Positions 17,165 to 26,055 of a stretch of DNA of 64,000 bases are shown here, in pieces (within the stretch, counting starts at the first letter, position 1; each line of letters begins with the position of its first letter). Source of the DNA: SAR324 cluster bacterium (GTDB taxonomy: Bacteria > SAR324 > XYD2-FULL-50-16 > HCM1); assembly GCA_002995645.1 (NCBI GenBank), contig PUHO01000007.1, positions 1 to 64,000 on the forward strand, read 5' to 3'. Made by a program: the position numbers and the translations under genes. The notes beneath the pieces are model-generated. The model had not been told where the DNA came from, did no database searches, and saw nothing but the letters and a program-made list of their open reading frames with translations.

Positions 17165-19672
17165 ATGAAAAGAAGAGAATTTTTAGAAGGGTTAGCAAGT
17201 GCTTCTGCTTTAGCCGCATTATCTTCGGGATTGGCTAAACCGGCCATTGCGGCAACACAATATAAGAGTCGGTATACCGATAGAAATTTAAGATGGGATA
17301 AAGCAGTATGTCGTTTTTGCGGAACCGGTTGCGGCGTTATGGTTGGCGTAAGACGTAACAAAGTAGTAGCAACAAAAGGCGATGCTAAAAATCCGGTGAA
17401 TCGTGGTATGACTTGCATTAAAGGCTATTTCTTGTCTCACATTTTATACGGTAAAGACAGATTGACTTCGCCCTTGCTTCGTATGAAAAACGGGCAATAT
17501 GACAAGAACGGTGAATTTGAACCGGTTTCATGGGATAAAGCACTAGACTTAATGGCGGAAAAATTCATTGAAGCCATACAAAAGAAAGGACCTACTTCAG
17601 TCGGCATGTTTGGTTCCGGACAATGGACTATTTTTGAAGGATATGCGGCGGTTAAGTTAATGAAAGCCGGTTTTTTATCTAATAACATTGATCCGAATGC
17701 AAGGCATTGTATGGCGTCGGCAGTTGCCGCCTTTGTTCGTACTTTTGGTGCAGATGAACCAATGGGGAACTATAAAGATTTTGAAGAAGGTGAAAACTTT
17801 GTTCTTTGGGGATCTAATATGGCGGAAATGCACCCTATATTATGGTCAAGAATAGCGCATACTCGTATGAGTAAACCAAATAGCTCAGTACACGTTCTTT
17901 CAACTTATCGCCACCGTTGTTTTGATTTGTCTGATAACGATATTATTTTTAAACCGCAAAGTGACCTTGTGATTGCTAATTATATTGCTAATTATATTAT
18001 CAAAAGTGATAAAGTAAATAGCGACTTTATTTCAAATCATACTACGTTTAAAAAAGTAACTACTGATATAGGTTACGGGTTAAGACCAACGCACTTGCTA
18101 GAAAAAAAAGCAAAAAATCCTGGCAACGGCGCTATGCATGATATTGACTTTGAAGAATATAAAAAACATGTGTCTACTTATACGCTAGAAAAAACGGCGG
18201 CTTTTACAGGCGTACCGGAGAAGAGATTACAAAAGCTAGCTGAACTATATGCGGATCCAACAAAAAAAGTCGTATCTTTATGGACAATGGGCGTGAATCA
18301 ACACGTACGCGGAACGTGGATGAATCATTTAATCTATAATTTACATTTATTGACCGGCAAGATTTCTATGCCCGGGAATAATCCTTTTTCTTTAACAGGA
18401 CAACCGTCTGCTTGTGGAACGGCAAGGGAAGTAGGCACGTTTGCACATCGCTTGCCTGCTGATTTAGTTGTAGCAAATCCGGCACATAGAGCTGTTGCCG
18501 AAAAGATTTGGAAACTGCCTAAAGGTGCGGTTAATCCTAAAGTAGGCTATCATGCTGTGTTGCAAAGTCGTATGTTAAAAGACGGCAAGCTAAACGTATA
18601 TTGGTCCATGTGTAACAACAATATGCAAGCCGCGCCGAACATGGATAAAGAAACCTACCCTGGTTGGCGTAATCCGGAAGCATTTGTTATTGTATCCGAT
18701 CCTTATCCTACTGTGTCCGCTATGGCGGCAGATTTGATTTTGCCAACTGCAATGTGGGTGGAAAAAGAAGGGGCTTACGGTAATGCTGAGAGACGAACTC
18801 AATTTTGGTATCAACAAGTTGCACCGAATAAGAACGTTAAGTCCGATTTATGGCAAATTATATCTTTAGCAAAACGTATTCCTGTTGCTAAAATTTGGTC
18901 AAAAGAATTATTAGCGCAAAAGCCGGCGTATCAAGATAAAACCTTATATGATATTTTATTTGCAAACGGACAAGTGAATAAATACCCACTTTCAAAAGCA
19001 AGTAAGCATGCCGGTAATCATGAAGCGGAAGCCTTTGGTTATTATGTACAAAAAGGATTGTTTGAAGAATATAGACGTTTTCAACAAGAAGGACCTAAAA
19101 CAGGACATGAACAAGCGCCTTTTGATGAGTATATGAAAGTAAGAGGTCTTGTTTGGCCATATATTAACGGGAAAGAAGTTTTTTGGCGTTATAGAGAAAA
19201 TTACGATCCAATGGTGAAAGAAGGGCAAAACCTGGCGTTTTATGGTAATCCAGATAAAAAAGCAAGAATTGTGTTTGCACCGTACGAACCGGCAGCAGAA
19301 GAACCGAATGCAGAATATCCTATTTGGTTAACTACCGGAAGGGTGCTTGAACATTGGCATACAGGAAGTATGACTCAACGAGTGCCGGAGCTATTCCAAG
19401 CCATGCCAAGAGCTGTTCTTTATCTTAATATTAACGATGCGTTAAAATATAAATTACACAGAGGCGAAGCAGTTCGCATTAGCTCTAGACGTGGATCTAT
19501 TCAAGCAGTTGTGGAGACGCACGGAAGAAATAAAATGCCACAAGGCGTTGCTATGATGCCGTTTTTTGATGCTAAACATTTAGTGAATAAACTAGTGTTA
19601 GACGCAACGGACCCTATTTCTAAAGAAACGGATTTTAAGAAAGTAGCTATTAAAATAGAAAAAATAAATTAA
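17165..19672 (+). CDS. napA: Periplasmic nitrate reductase catalytic subunit
   Basis: 835 aa. It reduces nitrate to nitrite in the periplasm. A Tat signal (KRREFLEG, then a weak hydrophobic stretch, AIA cleavage near residue 29) is present. A [4Fe-4S] site is formed by C49, C52, C56 and C84. The molybdenum-ligand cysteine is C182 in ARHCMASAV, which is typical of NapA as opposed to formate dehydrogenase (selenocysteine or Cys in another context). The bis-MGD binding domains follow to the C-terminal GRVLEHWHTGSMTQRVPEL. The length resembles heterodimeric NapA of gamma- and epsilon-proteobacteria more than the ~755-aa monomeric Desulfovibrio enzyme. Confidence 0.95.
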   Translation: MKRREFLEGLASASALAALSSGLAKPAIAATQYKSRYTDRNLRWDKAVCRFCGTGCGVMVGVRRNKVVATKGDAKNPVNRGMTCIKGYFLSHILYGKDRLTSPLLRMKNGQYDKNGEFEPVSWDKALDLMAEKFIEAIQKKGPTSVGMFGSGQWTIFEGYAAVKLMKAGFLSNNIDPNARHCMASAVAAFVRTFGADEPMGNYKDFEEGENFVLWGSNMAEMHPILWSRIAHTRMSKPNSSVHVLSTYRHRCFDLSDNDIIFKPQSDLVIANYIANYIIKSDKVNSDFISNHTTFKKVTTDIGYGLRPTHLLEKKAKNPGNGAMHDIDFEEYKKHVSTYTLEKTAAFTGVPEKRLQKLAELYADPTKKVVSLWTMGVNQHVRGTWMNHLIYNLHLLTGKISMPGNNPFSLTGQPSACGTAREVGTFAHRLPADLVVANPAHRAVAEKIWKLPKGAVNPKVGYHAVLQSRMLKDGKLNVYWSMCNNNMQAAPNMDKETYPGWRNPEAFVIVSDPYPTVSAMAADLILPTAMWVEKEGAYGNAERRTQFWYQQVAPNKNVKSDLWQIISLAKRIPVAKIWSKELLAQKPAYQDKTLYDILFANGQVNKYPLSKASKHAGNHEAEAFGYYVQKGLFEEYRRFQQEGPKTGHEQAPFDEYMKVRGLVWPYINGKEVFWRYRENYDPMVKEGQNLAFYGNPDKKARIVFAPYEPAAEEPNAEYPIWLTTGRVLEHWHTGSMTQRVPELFQAMPRAVLYLNINDALKYKLHRGEAVRISSRRGSIQAVVETHGRNKMPQGVAMMPFFDAKHLVNKLVLDATDPISKETDFKKVAIKIEKIN

Positions 19673-19687
19673 CTATATAGGATTATT

Positions 19688-20113
19688 ATGAAATATACAA
19701 TTATGTTAATAGCAAGTGCGCTATGTTTTTCTAGTAGTAGCCTTTTTGCTTCGCAACCTATGTCTTTGCGAGGTAATACGAAAATTACAGAAGAAAAAGA
19801 AGCAAAAGTCGTTTTTATGGGAGTGCAAAGCGACAAAGATAAATTTCGCCGTACTTTGCACCAAGCGCCTATGATTCCTCATCCCATAGATCACTATGTT
19901 ATAACAAAAGCTAAAAATAGTTGTTTAGTTTGTCATGCAAAAGCAAAAAGTCAAGTGTCACCGGAAGAGATTAAAAAAGGTGCCGTGTTTTTTTCAGATA
20001 CCCATTTGTTGAATCGTGATAACGAGCAAAAAGTGTTATTAGATAATCGTTGGTATTTTTGCAATCAATGCCATGCAATACAACATAATACTGAAAAATT
20101 ACAAAAAAAATAA
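19688..20113 (+). CDS. napB: Diheme cytochrome c subunit of nitrate reductase
   Basis: 141 aa with a Sec signal peptide (cleavage near FASQP at residue 22). Two c-type heme sites are CLVCH (79-83) and CNQCH (125-129). Conserved HxxP-type His residues, as in PMIPHPIDHY, supply distal ligands. It passes electrons from the NapC quinol oxidase to NapA. The gene lies 15 bp after napA with AGGATTATT before the ATG. Confidence 0.93.
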   Translation: MKYTIMLIASALCFSSSSLFASQPMSLRGNTKITEEKEAKVVFMGVQSDKDKFRRTLHQAPMIPHPIDHYVITKAKNSCLVCHAKAKSQVSPEEIKKGAVFFSDTHLLNRDNEQKVLLDNRWYFCNQCHAIQHNTEKLQKK

Positions 20114-20134
20114 TTATATTTTAAGGTAGTACAA

Positions 20135-20704
20135 ATGGGAAGGAAAAAAAATATAAAAAAGACTATAATCATTACTCTTGGAATAGGCGTGTTTCTTAGT
20201 ATTATTGGCTTTGTGATTTTAAAGCAAAGTATTGATTACACAAATAAAACCGAGTATTGTTTAAGTTGCCATGAACCGCTACGAGATAGCTATCTATCTT
20301 CGTCACATGGGCAAAATAAAACGGGAATACAAGTACAATGTGTAAGTTGTCATGCTCCGTTAATGGAAAACGATATAGAAAATTTATCACATAAATTCTT
20401 AGCGTTAAAACGACCGGTAGCCAAGTTTTTTGGTGCATTAAAGACGGAAGACGACTTTAATAACAAAAGATTAGAAATGGCAACAAACGTTTGGCAATGG
20501 ATGAAGAAGAGCCCGGAAGAAGGGTGCCGATCTTGTCATAGTTTTAAACATATGGATTTAACTAAGCAAGAGTCAAGGGCAGTGCAACACCATTTGAAAG
20601 CAGCAAAGAATGGACAGACTTGTATTGCATGCCATGCCGGCATTGTTCACGGTATGATGGAAGGCGGCGTGAAAAAACATCACGAATTATTCTGGTCGCA
20701 TTAA
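20135..20704 (+). CDS. napC: Membrane-anchored tetraheme cytochrome NapC
   Basis: 189 aa with one N-terminal transmembrane anchor (about 10-30) and four heme sites: CLSCH (42-46), CVSCH (69-73), CRSCH and CIACH in the C-terminal half. This is the NapC/NirT family pattern. It oxidises menaquinol and reduces NapB. It is somewhat shorter at the C-terminus than E. coli NapC (200 aa). The order D-A-B-C with F after is unusual but functionally complete. Confidence 0.92.
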   Translation: MGRKKNIKKTIIITLGIGVFLSIIGFVILKQSIDYTNKTEYCLSCHEPLRDSYLSSSHGQNKTGIQVQCVSCHAPLMENDIENLSHKFLALKRPVAKFFGALKTEDDFNNKRLEMATNVWQWMKKSPEEGCRSCHSFKHMDLTKQESRAVQHHLKAAKNGQTCIACHAGIVHGMMEGGVKKHHELFWSH

Positions 20705-20719
20705 GAAGAGAGAAAGCCT

Positions 20720-21250
20720 TTGTTTTTACGAAACAAACGACGTAACGGTGCGAGTTTACGACGTTTTTTAACAGGTGCGGCTTTCTTTCCAATAAGCGCG
20801 CTTCCTTGGCGTAAAGAGGCAGAGGTTTTTCTTGATCATTGTAAAAAGAAGCAATGTTATCAATGTATTGACCTTTGCCCTGAAAAAGTGCTTGTGCCAA
20901 CGGTGCAAGGTTTGCCGGCTATGGACTTTAGCAAGAACGGTTGTAGCTTTTGCGGCAAATGCGCCACGGTTTGCCCGGAGAATTTATTTTTTCCTATAAC
21001 AACCAAGCCGTGGGATTTAGTAGTTAGCTTTGTGAAAGAAGATTGCGTTGCTTTTGCTAACGTACATTGCCGTAGTTGTGAAGAGGTTTGCGATCAAGAC
21101 GCGATTAGCTTTATTGCGCAAGATGACGGTAGTCCAAGCAAGCCGTCTATAGATTTGGCAAAGTGTAACGGTTGCGGTAAGTGTGTTGCCCCTTGTATGA
21201 CAGGTGCGTTGCGCGTTACGTCTGCAGATAAACTTTTTTTTCTTCAGTAG
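20720..21250 (+). CDS. napF: NapF-type iron-sulfur protein
   Basis: 176 aa. The likely start is the TTG at 20720, preceded by AAGAGAGAAAG; no upstream in-frame ATG is better. It has ferredoxin-type clusters: CSFCGKCATVCP near residue 75, CRSCEEVC near residue 115, CNGCGKCVAPC near residue 155 and CYQCIDLCP near residue 46. The N-terminal RRFLTG stretch resembles the NapF start. NapF is a cytoplasmic accessory protein that interacts with NapA before export. NapG (periplasmic, Tat) is an alternative, but there is no clear signal peptide. It is the last gene before a 1.1-kb repeat array. Confidence 0.82.
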   Translation: MFLRNKRRNGASLRRFLTGAAFFPISALPWRKEAEVFLDHCKKKQCYQCIDLCPEKVLVPTVQGLPAMDFSKNGCSFCGKCATVCPENLFFPITTKPWDLVVSFVKEDCVAFANVHCRSCEEVCDQDAISFIAQDDGSPSKPSIDLAKCNGCGKCVAPCMTGALRVTSADKLFFLQ

Positions 21251-22345
21251 TAGCCTGTACTAGCTTTGCTTACTTCTCTCGATCTGCCTTGCTCTTCTTT
21301 GCCCCGCCCGCATTAGCTTTGCTTATTTCCTTTATTCCACCTTGTCTTTTTCTTTCCTTACTTTGATTACTTTGCTTGCTATGCTCGTATTCGCCCTGCT
21401 TGTTTCTTTTTCTTTCTTGTTTTGCTTTTTCCACTTGCTTCGCCTTGCCGTTTTCTTGAATTGCTCGCACTCGCCTTGCCGTTGTATTACTTCGTTTGTA
21501 TTAGCATATTTCCCTTCTAACTTCGCTTTTTCCCTTGCTCTGCCTTATCTTTTCTTTGCCCCGCCCGCATTAACTTTGTTCCCTTGCTCTTCCTTACCCT
21601 GCCTTATCTTTTCTTTTCCCCGCCCGCACTAGCTTTGTTCTTTTGCTCTTCCTTGCCCCGCCCGCATTAACTTTGTTCTTTTGCCACGCCTTGCCGTTTT
21701 CTTGCATTGCCCGCATTAGTTTTGCTTACTTCTCTCGATCTTCCTTGCTCTTTCTTGCTACGCCCGCATTAGCTTTATATTCTTGCCTCGTCTTTTTCTT
21801 TCATTCTAAAGAGTTATTAAAAGTATAAAAAATCTATGGTGAATATGTAGAAGTTTTGCTTGCCTCGTTCGAACTAGTTTTTCCCCCTTGCTCTGCTCCG
21901 CTTTTTTTCTTCCTTACTCTTCCTTGCTCTGCCCGCATTAGCTTTCATCTCTGCTAACTTCGCTTCTGCCTTACTCTGCATTGCCCGTAGTCGCCCTGCT
22001 TACTTCTCTCGATCTGCCTTGCTCTTCTTTGCTCCGCCCGCACTAGTTTTTCCCCCTTGCTCTGCTCCGCTTTTTTTCTTCCTTACTCTTCCTTTCCCCG
22101 CCCGCATCAGCTTTCATCTCTGCTAACTTCGCTTTTTTCCTTACTCTGCATTGCCCGTAGTCGCCCTGCTTACTTCTCTCGATCTGCCTTGCTCTTCTTT
22201 GCTCCGCCCGCACTAGTTTTTTCCCCTTGCTCTGCTCCGCTTTTTTTCTTCCTTACTCTTCCTTGCTCTGCCCGCACTAGCTTTTATCTCTGCTAACTTC
22301 GCTTTTCCCCCTTGCTATGCCCGCATTAGCTTTGTTCTTTTCTCT
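21251..22345. repeat. Pyrimidine-rich degenerate tandem array (period ~170 bp in the last part)
   Basis: The whole stretch is C/T-rich on the plus strand and purine-rich on the minus strand. Building blocks recur: CCCGCAYTAGCTTT, TCTCTCGATCTGCC, CCTTGCTCTTC. The clearest period lies at the right: ACTAGTTTTTCCCCC-type starts at about 21873, 22042 and 22212 (spacing ~170). Short ORFs on both strands give only low-complexity peptides (Phe/Leu/Ser-rich, or Lys/Glu/Ser-rich) and lack ribosome binding sites. I see no gene. Confidence 0.85.
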
Positions 22346-22582
22346 CATTTGTTTTTTTACATAATGTAATCTATACAAATTGACAACAATAGGTAACAGA
22401 TTACTAAGGCTAAGCATACATAAAAAATGTCACAACTATATACAATAATATAAGCACTGTATCAATAAAGAATTGACAGCTTCTTATAAACAATAATAAA
22501 TAAACTGTTAACTATTATTGACAAGCGATTCGTATTATTGTATGATTAATTATAGAAAGGGTGACAAACAAAATAAGGAAAT
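22346..22582. promoter_or_regulatory. AT-rich control region upstream of the Mu-like cluster
   Basis: No gene. It contains three TTGACA elements (22380, 22473 and 22518), the last with a good -10 box. An 8-bp inverted repeat, CAATAATA at 22491-22498 and TATTATTG at 22513-22520, overlaps the last -35 element and could be an operator. Confidence 0.55.
22518..22546 (+). promoter_or_regulatory. Sigma-70-type promoter of the Mu-like late cluster
   Basis: TTGACA at 22518-22523, a 17-bp spacer and TATGAT at 22541-22546, 36 bp upstream of the first ATG. The consensus match suggests transcription by the host housekeeping polymerase, unlike Mu late promoters, which need activator C. Confidence 0.7.
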
Positions 22583-24388
22583 ATGAATAGATCATTAACA
22601 ATAGAAAGGTTATCTAAACATAATAAACAGCAAATAATTAACTATTTACGTGCCAATAAAAGTTATCAAGAAATAGCTGAGATATGCCATAAAACAGGAA
22701 TGCCTTTAAAAGTAGGAGTCGCAGCGTTACGTAACTACGATACAAAATACAAAATATCTAAACAAGGTAAGGAACGAGCTAAGAAAATACAAGAAAATTT
22801 GACTAACGTAAAGCAAAAGCAACCGATAGAAGGTAACTTGCCTACATCGTTAAAAATAGAAAAATTATCTAAACATAATAAACAGCAAATAATTAACTAT
22901 TTACGTGCCAATAAAAGTTATCAAGAAATAGCTGAGATATGCCATAAAACAGGAATGCCATTAAAAGTAGGAGTCGCAGCGTTACGTAATTACGATACAA
23001 AATACAAAATATCTAAACAAGGCAAGGAATGGGCTAAGAAAATAGAAGAGAATTTGCCCAAGGTAAAGCAAAAGCAACCGATAGAAGGGATTTATAGTAA
23101 CTTGCCTACATCGTTAAAAATAGAAAAAATACCTAAACATGATAGGCAGCAAATAATTAACTATTTACGTAACAATAAAAGTTATCAAGAAATAGCTGAG
23201 ATATGCCATAAAACAGGAATGCCATTAAAAGTAGGAGTCGCAGCGTTACGTAACTACGATACAAAATACAAAATATCTAAACACGGCAAGGAACGAGCTA
23301 AGCAAATAGAAGAAAATTTGCCCAAGGTAAAGCAAAAGCAACCTATAGAAGGTAACTTGCCTACGTCGTTAAAAATAGAAAAATTATCTAAACATGATAG
23401 ACAGAAAATAATTAACTATTTACGTGCCAATAAAAGTTATCAAGAAATAGCTGAGATAGGCAATAAAGCAGGAATGCCTTTAAAAGTAGGGGTCGCAGCG
23501 TTACGTAACTACGATACAAAATACAAAATATCTAAGCAAGGCAAGGAACGGGCTAAGAAAATAGAAGAAAATTTGACTAACGTAAAGCAAAAGCAACCGA
23601 TAGAAGGGATTTATAGTAACTTGCCTACGTCGTTAAAAATAGAAAAATTACCTAAACATAATAAACAGCAAATAATTAACTATTTACGTACCAATAAAAG
23701 TTATCAAGAAATAGCTGAGAGATGCCATAAAACAGGAATGCCCTTAAAAGTAGGGGTCGCAGCGTTACGTAACTACGATACAAAATACAAAATATCTAAA
23801 CGAGCTAAGCAAATAGAAGAAAATTTGCCCAAGGTAAAGCAAAAGCAACCTATAGAAGGGATTTATAGTAACTTGCCTACGTCGTTAAAAATAGAAAAAT
23901 TACCTAAACATGATAGGCAGCAAATAATTAACTATTTACGTGCCAATAAAAATTATCAAGAAATAGCTGAGATATGCCATAAAACAGGAATGCCATTAAA
24001 AGTAGGAGTCGCGGCGTTACGTAACTACGATACAAAATACAAAATATCTAAACAAGGCAAGGAACGAGCTAAGAAAATAGAAGAAAATAATCGTCTTTGC
24101 TTGCCCAAGGTAAAGCAAAAGCAACCTATAGAAGGGATTTATAGTAACTTGCATCTATCGTTAATACAATTGATTTCACAACTAGAGGCAAAAGTACAAT
24201 CGCCAAAAAGCAAGAAAGATCAGTTAAACGAAGTCAACATTTTATATAAAGTATCGCAAATGTTAAAACTACTTTCTTCAAATCAAGAAATCATAGGAAC
24301 CGCCACCTCGGAAGAGACAGAGCAAAAACGGAAAGTAAATAGTAAGCATTTAAGGAAAGCAATCACGTCTATATACGGGAAAATATAG
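22583..24388 (+). CDS. Small-terminase-position protein with six tandem helix-turn-helix modules
   Basis: 601 aa. Six copies of an ~85-residue unit start at nt 22592, 22847, 23111, 23366, 23630 and 23882 (spacing 255, 264, 255, 264, 252), followed by a unique C-terminal ~75 residues. Each unit has the core QQIINYLRANKSYQEIAEIC, then GMPLKVGVAALRNYDTKY, a predicted helix-turn-helix close in pattern to the N-terminal half of Mu gp27 (DUF3486). A charged linker, KVKQKQPIEG, follows. The copies are nearly identical in DNA as well. The gene is immediately upstream of the terminase large subunit, where Mu gp27 lies, so a DNA-recognition role in packaging is likely. A normal gp27 has one such module in ~180 aa. 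AAGGAAAT precedes the ATG. Confidence 0.75.
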   Translation: MNRSLTIERLSKHNKQQIINYLRANKSYQEIAEICHKTGMPLKVGVAALRNYDTKYKISKQGKERAKKIQENLTNVKQKQPIEGNLPTSLKIEKLSKHNKQQIINYLRANKSYQEIAEICHKTGMPLKVGVAALRNYDTKYKISKQGKEWAKKIEENLPKVKQKQPIEGIYSNLPTSLKIEKIPKHDRQQIINYLRNNKSYQEIAEICHKTGMPLKVGVAALRNYDTKYKISKHGKERAKQIEENLPKVKQKQPIEGNLPTSLKIEKLSKHDRQKIINYLRANKSYQEIAEIGNKAGMPLKVGVAALRNYDTKYKISKQGKERAKKIEENLTNVKQKQPIEGIYSNLPTSLKIEKLPKHNKQQIINYLRTNKSYQEIAERCHKTGMPLKVGVAALRNYDTKYKISKRAKQIEENLPKVKQKQPIEGIYSNLPTSLKIEKLPKHDRQQIINYLRANKNYQEIAEICHKTGMPLKVGVAALRNYDTKYKISKQGKERAKKIEENNRLCLPKVKQKQPIEGIYSNLHLSLIQLISQLEAKVQSPKSKKDQLNEVNILYKVSQMLKLLSSNQEIIGTATSEETEQKRKVNSKHLRKAITSIYGKI

Positions 24389-24413
24389 GAAAGAAAAAAA
24401 TAAGGAGGAGCCT

Positions 24414-25709
24414 ATGAAGCCACTTTTACCATTATACGACTACCAAAAGAATTGGCTTACAGATAAAAGCCGTTTCAAAATCGGTATGTTTGCAAGGCAA
24501 ACAGGCAAAACGTTTATAACAACACTAGAAATTGTCTTAGCCTGTTTGCAAGCAGAAATAGAAGGAAAAGCAACAAAATGGTTAATCATATCAAGGTCTT
24601 TACGGCAAGCAAAAGAGGCGATGCAAGACGTGTATCAACATGTGCAAGTAATGGATACTTTTTATAAAGCCTATCAATGGCATATTCCAACAGGAGAAAA
24701 AAATATAATGGAGTGGCAACTTCCCCATGGAAGCCGTGTTATTGCTTTGCCTGCTAATGCAGATACAATCAGAGGCTATTCAAGTAACGTGTTGCTAGAT
24801 GAATTTGCTTTTCACCAAGATCTAGCAAGTATCTGGTCGGCTGTTTTTCCTATTATATCATCAGGTAAACGTATGCTTATTGTCTCTACGCCAAACGGAA
24901 CGAATAATTATTTTTATGAAATAATGACAAATAAACAAAACCTGTGGAGCCGGCATATTGTGGATATTTACCAAGCAAAGCAAGGCGGCTTGCCAAGAGA
25001 TATTAAAGAAATGAAAAAGGCAGTGCTAGATTCGTACGTATGGCAACAAGAATACGAATTGAAATGGCAACAAGAAGGGGAAAGCTGGATTGCAAAAGAA
25101 TTGATTAAGTTAGTGCAAGATCCGCTTGCCGGCGTGCCTACGGCGTATGAAGGGAACGAGTGTTTTATTGGCGTAGATATAGCGAGAAGGAACGATTTTT
25201 TTGTTATTGTTGTTTTAGAAAAATGCCAAGGCGTTTTGTGGTGTCGTGAGATTATAGCAATGCAAAATACTTCTTTTCAAGAACAGGCAGATTTACTTTC
25301 AAATTGTATTTATAAATATAACGTTGTTAGTGTGTGTATGGATCAAACCGGCATGGGAGAAATGCCGGTGGAAGAAGCAAAAAAGAAGCATGGCAATATG
25401 ATTCAAGGAATCCTAATGACACAAAAGAAAAAATACGATCTTGCCGTTATAGGAAAAATGCATTTTGAGCAAGAAACAAGCAAGCTACCGTGCGATAGGA
25501 TTCTTGAAGAAGATATACAGTCTATTAGAAGGAAAGTAGCGTTAAACGGAGAGGTACAACTTTATACAGAGCGAACAAAACAAGGGCACGGAGATAGAGC
25601 ATGGGCGCTATTGTTAGCAACACAAGCAGCGTCGGGAAGGGAAGAAATCACATATAATTATTATACTGTAGATTCGGGATCTCTATTTAATCAAAACAAA
25701 TTTATGTAA
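24414..25709 (+). CDS. Terminase large subunit, Mu gp28-like
   Basis: 431 aa. The N-terminal ATPase has a P-loop-like RQTGKTF near residue 29, then LLDEFAFH (Walker B) near residue 125 and the STPNGTNNY coupling motif near residue 160. The C-terminal RNase H-fold nuclease has GVDIARRNDFF near residue 247, MDQTGMGE near residue 306 and GDRAWALLLA near residue 400. It powers DNA packaging through the portal. The start is preceded by AAGGAGGAGCCT. The last 55 codons are part of a 165-bp unit triplicated downstream. No key residue appears lost, so it looks functional. Confidence 0.88.
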   Translation: MKPLLPLYDYQKNWLTDKSRFKIGMFARQTGKTFITTLEIVLACLQAEIEGKATKWLIISRSLRQAKEAMQDVYQHVQVMDTFYKAYQWHIPTGEKNIMEWQLPHGSRVIALPANADTIRGYSSNVLLDEFAFHQDLASIWSAVFPIISSGKRMLIVSTPNGTNNYFYEIMTNKQNLWSRHIVDIYQAKQGGLPRDIKEMKKAVLDSYVWQQEYELKWQQEGESWIAKELIKLVQDPLAGVPTAYEGNECFIGVDIARRNDFFVIVVLEKCQGVLWCREIIAMQNTSFQEQADLLSNCIYKYNVVSVCMDQTGMGEMPVEEAKKKHGNMIQGILMTQKKKYDLAVIGKMHFEQETSKLPCDRILEEDIQSIRRKVALNGEVQLYTERTKQGHGDRAWALLLATQAASGREEITYNYYTVDSGSLFNQNKFM

Positions 25710-26055
25710 AAGAAACGTAGGCAACTTTATACAGAGCGAACAAAACAAGGGCACAGAGATAGAGCAAGGGCGCTATTGTTAGCAACACAAGCGGCGGCGG
25801 TAAGGGAAGAAATCACATATAATTATTATACTGTAGATTCGGGATCTCTATTTAATCAAAACAAATTTATTTAAAAGAAACGTAGGCAACTTTATACAGA
25901 ACGAACAAAACAAGGGCACGGAGATAGAGCATGGGCGCTATTGTTAGCAACACAAGCGGCGGCGGGAAGGGAAGAAATCACATATAATTACTATACTGTA
26001 GATTCGGGGTCTCTATTTAATCAAAACAAATTTATTTAAAAGAAACGTATGCAAC
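25561..26055 (+). repeat. Exact 165-bp triplication of the terL 3' end
   Basis: Three head-to-tail copies at 25561-25725, 25726-25890 and 25891-26055. Copy 1 is the last part of terL through its stop; copies 2 and 3 are non-coding relics with a few point changes. The unit is exactly 55 codons, but each copy has the stop. The last bases of copy 3 (GTATGC, against GTAGGC in copies 1 and 2) contain the start codon of the portal gene. This accounts for the whole 339-bp gap between terL and the portal gene. Confidence 0.93.

Noticed and set aside
21270..22296. Several short ORFs in the pyrimidine-rich array
   Set aside because: Low-complexity peptides on both strands without start signals; explained by base composition.
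22583..24388. Transposase or MuB-like protein
   Set aside because: No catalytic DDE or Walker motifs; only repeated helix-turn-helix modules.
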